A program made the translations under genes and the position numbers. A stretch of 64,000 bases of DNA. Origin: G965232465 sp965232465. GTDB lineage: Bacteria; Pseudomonadota; Alphaproteobacteria; JAQWUY01. Shown here one piece after another: positions 60,101 through 64,000 of this stretch (positions are counted from its first letter, which is position 1; every line of letters begins with the position of its first letter). The notes beneath the pieces were generated by a model. That model made no database searches, was not told the origin of the DNA, and saw only the letters and a list, made by a program, of their open reading frames with translations. The DNA lies in assembly GCA_965232465.1 (NCBI GenBank), contig OZ246977.1, positions 1,550,001 through 1,614,000 of the forward strand, in the 5' to 3' direction.

Positions 60101-60736
60101 TGCTATCAGTTTGTTCCCTTGTTCCACCACATCCGCTACACCGCTAAAACGATAGGTGTTGACACCAATACTTAAAAATTCCGCATTCGGTATATGCCCC
60201 TTGGCGGTTACATCATACCCTTTTAAAACTTTTTGACCCTGTATAACGGAATTCCCCAACGGGTTGTAATAGTTCGCAGAAAAATCAAATACACCGGTTT
60301 TTAATTCGAGCCCCAACGATACCCGCCTGAATGTTTCGTTGCTGATTAAACGCCAAAATTGACCGTCCCCATCCTTCGTATCGAGAAACAGGTTTACACC
60401 CACAAGTGCCGGATTGCCCGCCAGTTGCGTTAAGTTACGGATACCAAAACCCAAGTTTAACGCATTCACACTGCCCTTGCGGTGCAGGCTGGTTTGCAAA
60501 TACTGAAGACGACTTTTATTCTCGCTCAATACGGAAAAACCCGTTAAACCATATTCTAAACGATTGCTGGTCTGGCTAAATTGACCTTCGACCCACTGAA
60601 AAATACCTTTCTTGTTTATCGTATCAATCAGCAAATTCCCCGTCGCACTCACAACTTTATCCGTATCATTGGTAAACGCTGGTGTTACTGAAGACAACAC
60701 AAGTAAGCTAGCACCCGTCAAAAACATTTTTCTCAT
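54068..60736 (-). CDS. Giant inverse-autotransporter adhesin 2, N-terminal part (frameshifted)
   Basis: 2,222 codons. The signal peptide and the beta-barrel domain (residues 1 to about 290) are almost identical to those of the neighbouring giant protein, including the NLFLDTKDGDGQFWR and FDFSANYYNPLG barrel motifs. A linker region with two related modules (residues about 290-510) follows, then the Ig-like modules, with about five of the GKWGK type. The frame ends with VQPHRVILGQ, which is out-of-frame sequence. One missing base at 54100-54104 explains it, and the next frame continues the module. The start Met has the same GAAGGA ribosome site and nearly the same 5' leader as the paralogue. 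If the shift is real, this fragment still has barrel and passenger and could be displayed in shortened form. Confidence 0.85.
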   Translation of the reverse strand: MRKMFLTGASLLVLSSVTPAFTNDTDKVVSATGNLLIDTINKKGIFQWVEGQFSQTSNRLEYGLTGFSVLSENKSRLQYLQTSLHRKGSVNALNLGFGIRNLTQLAGNPALVGVNLFLDTKDGDGQFWRLISNETFRRVSLGLELKTGVFDFSANYYNPLGNSVIQGQKVLKGYDVTAKGHIPNAEFLSIGVNTYRFSGVADVVEQGNKLIAEFKPNSVLTLRGEYDKPKDGEAKTEFFTGLRLAFNKPLSEQLKPLNISGDAWAKRYDKVERQYEIRTADALSMLGTPLSSSELTANRISNGDGTTEGSAYALQNGEQYDVSTFIGNIDDSLKTTGGAIDPNKVTVKVAKVSGAGEKGTDFELYASDGTTVIPLAEVTADSKFKDLAGGEVATLMFTYSADGFEDRVVYVSAAAISQIGSVLSDSDKTSANIKAGDGSSEANAYTLTNAQTYDVKTFIGIVPAGVTPTVTAETVSGTSGTDFQFKNGGTNVAVGSTAVSVNYTGTLEDKADADAAVIKLTYSADKFNDRIVYVTTDSAFAGSLTMADLVVPYGGSGDITVSTTQILGKLTVSGDQTQKSDWTIKSLVDTDNNTNLTVNGAALTISGAIDTPTTVTAVFEHGGSEYADQTKTFELSTGAGTLGGTPTGVSGKWGKTFDVDYKLNTSDTVGDVTVSFDTGTDFTFTIVTGNVPSDAPSGAKATTTGILDTTKTAINATTGAIDGTALTQSGDLLVKIVRAAKGGLPALTVYENITVTKQDSSDHPNFTVSAGAIAWATASTAVTYTPANLPTGIGTATYTLTATGTTAGATTGGNAITVASSDGKIGKTSRSGVVKVNITYAANDKYAQMSRAVDVTINKQTVGAGTLSVANLVVSYVSGTKTVTAADVLGQLTATGSSRSDWSVKSLADTDSHANVAVDSGGKSLTISGALHTTTTTITVVFESTKYNDVTKTFELSTRPAQVIDGTPTGLSSKWGKGTVTPDYKLDLSDQGQTFDKATDYTFSIVPSSDGGKGGKDATTAGIVASGQNAISNAKTGAIDSSKLTQSGKLLIKIVRAAKGSGSNAVAAATEYVNFDVTKQVLGTDVTTAPAVAKATGESGKWKDSTVTKIDLDYTLPGGTRATQYTWAVAKKSSDAPDGTLNIVNGDIRGATSGGTVEITMTATASNPKYSGSMRTADFTIAKQELGAGKDVTTRPAVATATGEDGKWKSSTGAKIALNYTLPDGTTVSDYTWAVGKTGAEPSGTLAIDGSGHISGATSSGTAEITITAKGANKKYSGSIRTADFAIGKQTVATNTLTVANLVVSYDTGNKTVTAADVLGQLAISSGSAKSDWTVKSLADTDSNGNLAVASGGKALTISGAITSGTTVTVVFESTKYTDVSKTFELSTKTSQISTTTRSGSGKWGKTYTTDYKLKTREGTVTFTTDDGSGNSDYTFTIVTGNVPSDAPSGTKATTTGILDTAKTAINVKNGTINGDALTKSGTLLVKIVRAAKGTGVNRVPAATEYENFTVTKQDSTDHTGFTVSAGAIAWATASTAVSYNDSTNKPAGISTSPTYALIPTGTTAGTTTGANAITVASSDGKIANTSKGGVVKVRVTYPTNDKYAEMARDVDVTINKQAGTGALTMGNLVIPFGASDTSKTVSTATITGKLTVPNSLGAKSEWTLTGLSKKDANSNITIVTGGKSLSITGAFTTSTTVTATFKSDKYATRTADFELSTGAGVITAPSDTRTGLSGKWGKGFTAAANVDYKLKASDAVGDTTVTFTTGTSSTASDYTFTIVTGNVPSDAPSGTKATTTGILDTSKTAIDAKNGAINGTALVKSGDLLVKIVRKAKGDLPALTDYQNITVTKQQGTDHPNFAVTAGAIAWNANSQTVSYTEANKPTGIGTATYALTTTGTTAGSTTGDNAITVASSDGKIAKTTQSGVVKVKITYAANDKYETITEDVDVTINKQTVNANTLSVANLVVTYVSGNKVVTAADVLGQLSISSGSAKSDWTVKSLADTDSNPNVAVTDSGKSLTLSGALHTTTTTITVVFESTKYADISKTFELSTRASQVIDGTPTGLTGKWGKGTVTPDYKLNLDDQGQTFVKATDYTFSIVDPSDGGKEGKDATTAGIVASGENAISDAKTGAIDSSKLTKSGKLLIKIVRAAKGSGASAVAAATEYVNFDVTKQVLGTDVTTAPAVATATGESGKWKTSTSAKIALNYTLPGVQPHRVILGQ
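54100..54104 (-). other. Frameshift site in giant adhesin 2
   Basis: The plus strand reads GTAC-CCCC-GGTAAG with five C, where paralogous modules read GTGCCGCCCGGTAAAG (53768) or GTACCGCCCGGCAAGG. One base, usually a G, is missing. Restoring it joins the two frames into one continuous module (TLPG-GTTASGYTW). Confidence 0.85.
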
Positions 60737-60860
60737 TGTTAATTTTCCTTCTATACAATTTTCAAAAATATTAAATCTAATTTAAAATATTCATTTAAAT
60801 CAAAATACCATATCAAAATATTATGCTATAAAAAAACATAAATACATTCCTACGCAACCC

Positions 60861-60889
60861 ATAATATACAATATGTAAACAAAAATCAA
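60861..60889 (-). promoter_or_regulatory. Promoter of the second giant adhesin gene
   Basis: TTGATT, 17 bp, TATTAT on the minus strand, about 118 nt of leader before the ATG. The leader is nearly identical to that of the paralogue. Confidence 0.65.
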
Positions 60890-60925
60890 ACTTATTTTTA
60901 AAAAAATTTGTACTGCTTTAAAAAA

Positions 60926-62029
60926 TTACTGTATGTACTTTTTAATATATACGCATACGCTGTTGCCAAAACTGGTATATGGGGGGGTAACCACATGCTG
61001 TAATTGTGATAATTTTCGCCGTTGGTGCACCCCCGCCCCATCCATCACTTGACACAGGGCCGTATACAAAGCATCGGCGGTCATATCAGATTGTATAAAT
61101 TCAGGCACAACCGCCACATCCCCCAATATAATATTGGGCAACGCCACATGTTTTTTATAATACATCCGTTGGACAATCTTAAAAAACCACCCTTCGATTT
61201 TATATCCCACCACCATAGGGGTATTTAATATGCCAAGTTCAAGGGTCATGGTGCCACTGGTGGTTAAGGCAACCGCTACCGATTTTAAAATCCGGTTTTT
61301 ATCGCATTGGGCAACATGTTCATATACAAAAGTATAGGGGGCAAAAATAGTGTCGATGATATGGATATGTTCGGGAAATACAGGCACATATATTTTACAT
61401 CCCCTCATATGGTATAGCCGTTGTAAAACCTCCGCATACACCGGGGCACAATGGCGGATTTCCGATACCCGTGATCCCACCAATACGGCCACACTGTTGG
61501 GGACAATGGGACAGATGGGAATTTTTGACAATATATCGACGCTGGGATGTCCCACAAAATGGGCATTTATAGTTGTAAAATATGGGGGTTCAAAAGGGTA
61601 CAGACATAATAGGGTATCAAAATACCGCCCGACCTTTTGTGCCCGTTTCTTACGCCATGCCCATACGGTTGGGGCAACCACATGTATATGGTGATATGAA
61701 AAACCCAGCACAGATTTTCGCAAATGTTGGGATACTTTTTTGGCAAAGCCTTGGCAATCAATGGTGAGTATCATATCAGGCTGTACCTGTTTAATATGGG
61801 CAACCGTCTGGGAAATACGGTGCTTTAACACCCTATATGAGCGAATCACATCCGCTACCCCCATTACGGATAAATCCGCATAGTCGAATAAGGAGTGCAT
61901 GCCACACTCCGCCATTAACGCCCCACCGATGCCATATACGGTTATATCCCCCCCCAAATGTTTTAAAATTTCCGCCCCAATCACATCCCCCGATGCTTCA
62001 CCAGCGATAATATAAAGTGTTTTTTGCAT
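60926..62029 (-). CDS. lpxB: Lipid A disaccharide synthase
   Basis: GT19 glycosyltransferase that joins UDP-2,3-diacylglucosamine and lipid X to form the lipid A disaccharide. 367 residues, normal length. It starts LYIIAGEASGDVIGAEIL, the diagnostic N-terminus, with DCQGFAKKVSQHL, HIHVVAPTVWAWRKKRAQKV, LLCLYPFEPPYF, TTSGTMTLELGILNTPMVVGYK and LPNIILGDVAVVPEFIQ following in the usual order. It is the last gene of the lpx cluster, separated from lpxI by a repeat element that fills the gap of about 230 bp. Confidence 0.97.
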   Translation of the reverse strand: MQKTLYIIAGEASGDVIGAEILKHLGGDITVYGIGGALMAECGMHSLFDYADLSVMGVADVIRSYRVLKHRISQTVAHIKQVQPDMILTIDCQGFAKKVSQHLRKSVLGFSYHHIHVVAPTVWAWRKKRAQKVGRYFDTLLCLYPFEPPYFTTINAHFVGHPSVDILSKIPICPIVPNSVAVLVGSRVSEIRHCAPVYAEVLQRLYHMRGCKIYVPVFPEHIHIIDTIFAPYTFVYEHVAQCDKNRILKSVAVALTTSGTMTLELGILNTPMVVGYKIEGWFFKIVQRMYYKKHVALPNIILGDVAVVPEFIQSDMTADALYTALCQVMDGAGVHQRRKLSQLQHVVTPPYTSFGNSVCVYIKKYIQ

Positions 62030-62038
62030 GTTTGATAT

Positions 62039-62253
62039 TATAGTCCATTCTGTATAAAATGATACAGTGTACTATACTGTACATTTTATTTTGTTGGTTA
62101 TATGGTGAGTCTAAGGGGCTAACGCCCCAGCTTCTCTATACATTCTTGCGTTTAATGTGGATTTACCCATGCTTCGCATGACAAAATACCACACGCACTC
62201 ACCCCGATCGGACACCACAATGCCACTGCGTGGCAAGCGGTTGCAACCGCATT
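62039..62253. repeat. MITE-like intergenic repeat, copy 6 (3'-truncated)
   Basis: Starts TATAGTCCATT and keeps the core, but an extra short segment replaces part of the first hairpin loop, and the right end stops after GCAACCGCATT. The terminal inverted repeat is missing. It ends three bases before the lpxI stop codon and lies inside the lpx gene cluster. Confidence 0.88.
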
Positions 62254-62256
62254 ATT

Positions 62257-63072
62257 TTACACAGATATAATAAATATCCCTTTTTGGTTCGCCATGTGTA
62301 TCATTTGTGGTAAATCCAGAACAACAATGCCCTGTGCCGATACCGCCAATCCGGAAAATCCATTTTGTACCATATTTTTCAGGGTGGTAACCCCTATGGT
62401 CGGTAAATCCACATCCCGGCTTTGATCGGTTTTTATGGACTTTATAAGTACCGCCCCATATGTGCCATGCCGTTGTAAATCCCCACATCGACAAATCATG
62501 GCATCCGTACCTTCAATGGCCTCAACCGCCAGCACCATTTTTTGTTGTACCACAACCGCCTGTCCAATGTCCAATGCACTTTGTACGGACAAAATATGCA
62601 TGCCCTTTTCGATGTCTTGCATTTGGGCAGGGGTGGGGGATATATCGGTCAATACCCCCAATTTAAGGACTTGTTTCCCCAGAATATTATCCACCCCCAA
62701 TATGGCAAATCCATGTTGTTTTAAAAATTCTGTTACCAATCGTAAAATTGTATCATCGCCCCCTGTGGATTTTCGCAGTTGGACCATTAATTTGGCACCT
62801 GTGGCGTCGGGAATAAGGGTGCTCAGACTGGGACGGTCAATGCCCCCCGCCAACACAACATGGGTAACCCCCGCCCGCTTTAAGGATGTAATAATCGCCC
62901 CCACCTTTGCCAAAGGGTGTACACAGTAGGCTTCTGCCCAGTGTTCAGGGGTGCAAAACCCCTTGATACCGACCACAAAACAATCGGGGCAATGGGTGTA
63001 TAAGGTGCGGGGTAAATCCCCCCTGCCGGCAATAATCCCCAAACGATATGGTGTCGTGCCATATGAGCTCAT
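62257..63072 (-). CDS. lpxI: UDP-2,3-diacylglucosamine diphosphatase LpxI
   Basis: Hydrolyses UDP-2,3-diacylglucosamine to lipid X plus UMP, the alphaproteobacterial replacement for LpxH. 271 residues, family length. Motifs: LGIIAGRGDLPRTL at the N-terminus, VVLAGGIDRPSL, STGGDDTILRLVTEFL, AVEAIEGTDAMICRCG (central conserved block) and DVDLPTIGVTTLKNM. The ATG overlaps the lpxA stop by 4 bp (ATGA), so translation is coupled. The gene ends against repeat copy 6. Confidence 0.97.
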   Translation of the reverse strand: MSSYGTTPYRLGIIAGRGDLPRTLYTHCPDCFVVGIKGFCTPEHWAEAYCVHPLAKVGAIITSLKRAGVTHVVLAGGIDRPSLSTLIPDATGAKLMVQLRKSTGGDDTILRLVTEFLKQHGFAILGVDNILGKQVLKLGVLTDISPTPAQMQDIEKGMHILSVQSALDIGQAVVVQQKMVLAVEAIEGTDAMICRCGDLQRHGTYGAVLIKSIKTDQSRDVDLPTIGVTTLKNMVQNGFSGLAVSAQGIVVLDLPQMIHMANQKGIFIISV

Positions 63073-63854
63073 GATGTGCGTACCGTCCCCCGTAAAATCC
63101 CACGGATGCTATCCGCCGATAAAAAGCGTCCAATTTCCGCTACATACGGATTTTTATCATGTGTATACAGCGGGATAAGGTCGATAATCGGTGTATTTCC
63201 TTGTATCAGTTGCTTTGCCAATGTTTGTAAACACTTTATATGTGTGTGCCCCACACCCCGCCGTTGTAACCCCACCTTATTTACACCGACAAAATTGCCA
63301 CTTTTATCGGTCATGGCATAAGGAATAATATCCCGTAATATGGTGCCGCCCCCCCCAATCATAGCATATGCCCCAATGCGGACTTGGTGATGTATGGCGA
63401 CCAATCCACTAATATTTACACCCGTATAAATATGACAATGCCCGCCAATATTTGTGGCGGGACCAATCATCACATTATCACACACCCAACAATCATGGGC
63501 AATATGGGCATGACACATGACATAACAATTATTGCCTATGTGTGTCATTTTACGGTCTTTTATCGTTCCCGTATGTATCACCACATGTTCCCGAATGGTA
63601 CAATTTTCACCGATTACCAATTGGGTGTTTTCCCCTTGATAACTGGTATCTTGGGGGGAGGTGCCCAAGCATGCAAAACTGGATACAACCGTCCCCTTAC
63701 CAATGGTCGTATACCCCGTTACCACCGCATGGGGGGCAATAACAACATTATCTTCGAGGCACACATTTTTACCAATAACAGCATAATGCCCAATGGTCAC
63801 ATTGTTACCAATACGGGATTTTGGATCAACGCAGGCGGTCGGGGCAATGGACAT
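63069..63854 (-). CDS. lpxA: UDP-N-acetylglucosamine acyltransferase
   Basis: First enzyme of lipid A synthesis, moving a 3-hydroxyacyl chain from ACP to UDP-GlcNAc. 261 residues. It is a left-handed beta-helix of hexapeptide repeats (IGNNVTIGHYAVIGKNV and similar), with the catalytic-histidine region NCYVMCHAHIAHDCWVCDNV and the conserved SGLVAIHHQVRIGAYAMIGGG. A helical C-terminal part ends in the overlap with lpxI. The start ATG overlaps the fabZ stop by one base (TAATG). Confidence 0.97.
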   Translation of the reverse strand: MSIAPTACVDPKSRIGNNVTIGHYAVIGKNVCLEDNVVIAPHAVVTGYTTIGKGTVVSSFACLGTSPQDTSYQGENTQLVIGENCTIREHVVIHTGTIKDRKMTHIGNNCYVMCHAHIAHDCWVCDNVMIGPATNIGGHCHIYTGVNISGLVAIHHQVRIGAYAMIGGGGTILRDIIPYAMTDKSGNFVGVNKVGLQRRGVGHTHIKCLQTLAKQLIQGNTPIIDLIPLYTHDKNPYVAEIGRFLSADSIRGILRGTVRTS

Positions 63855-64000
63855 TATTTATCCTTTAAAATAGCAGTAAATTTTGCCTCCGCATGGATTT
63901 TACCTTCGACAAGCACTTTGCCAGAAAACTTCCACACATCCCCCCGACTTTGTACTTTTTTGGTTTCGATGCGTAACACATCACCCGGCAATACAGGACG
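63854..64000 (-). CDS. fabZ: 3-hydroxyacyl-ACP dehydratase FabZ, C-terminal part only
   Basis: The last 48 codons and stop. RPVLPGDVLRIETKKVQSRG followed by WKFSGKVLVEGKIHAEAKF matches the end of FabZ (R-R-P-V-x-P-G-D-x-L). It dehydrates hydroxyacyl-ACP in fatty-acid synthesis and competes with LpxA for the same substrate. The stop overlaps the lpxA start by one base, as in the usual lpxD-fabZ-lpxA order. Confidence 0.93.
   Translation of the reverse strand, partial: RPVLPGDVLRIETKKVQSRGDVWKFSGKVLVEGKIHAEAKFTAILKDK

Overview
The window comes from an AT-rich Gram-negative bacterium, most likely an alphaproteobacterium. The fabZ-lpxA-lpxI-lpxB lipid A order with LpxI rather than LpxH, the separate alpha and beta chains of glycyl-tRNA synthetase, and the short spacing between genes all point that way. 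Repeat-rich intergenic DNA, gene remnants and huge surface adhesins suggest a host-associated lifestyle; this is inference, and the genus is not assigned.

Left part (1-7,130). ilvN (partial) and ilvB lie on the minus strand behind an attenuator leader that encodes a ten-residue peptide ending in three leucines. Back to back with the ilv promoter is the promoter of a compact CRISPR effector of about 775 residues. It has one R-N-x-x-x-H HEPN motif near each end (R68/H73 and R727/H732), the layout of Cas13b and especially of the very small Cas13bt/Cas13X/Y proteins. A small single-span membrane protein gene follows, then a CRISPR array of 11 repeats of 36 bp and 10 spacers of 30-31 nt with its own sigma70-type promoter. 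No cas1/cas2 is present. Two spacers are antisense to the start-codon region of two related genes, which fits an RNA-targeting type VI-B system. Next come an ArsR/SmtB metal sensor, tRNA-Arg(ACG), and a tandem array made of copies of the tRNA 3' end plus its terminator.

Middle part (7,130-23,100). A three-gene minus-strand operon (GT2 glycosyltransferase, YdjC-type deacetylase, ArnT/PMT-type transferase) resembles the Francisella FlmF2-NaxD-FlmK route for adding an amino sugar to lipid A. Then follow a GtrA remnant, a probable small RNA, a MipA/OmpV outer-membrane protein, an EamA transporter, tRNA-Leu(CAA), a LysR regulator, glyQ-glyS-pgk, two tandem DNA methyltransferase/GIY-YIG fusions that differ only in their central recognition region, and a coiled-coil membrane-anchored protein. 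Copies of a MITE-like element of about 230 bp sit in the intergenic gaps.

Right part (23,100-64,000). Two tandem giant genes (about 6,690 and 5,750 codons) fill some 37 kb. Each encodes a signal peptide, an inverse-autotransporter (intimin/invasin) beta-barrel, and a very long passenger of repeated Ig-like modules. The upstream copy is split by a one-base frameshift. The window ends in lpxB, a repeat element, lpxI, lpxA and the end of fabZ.
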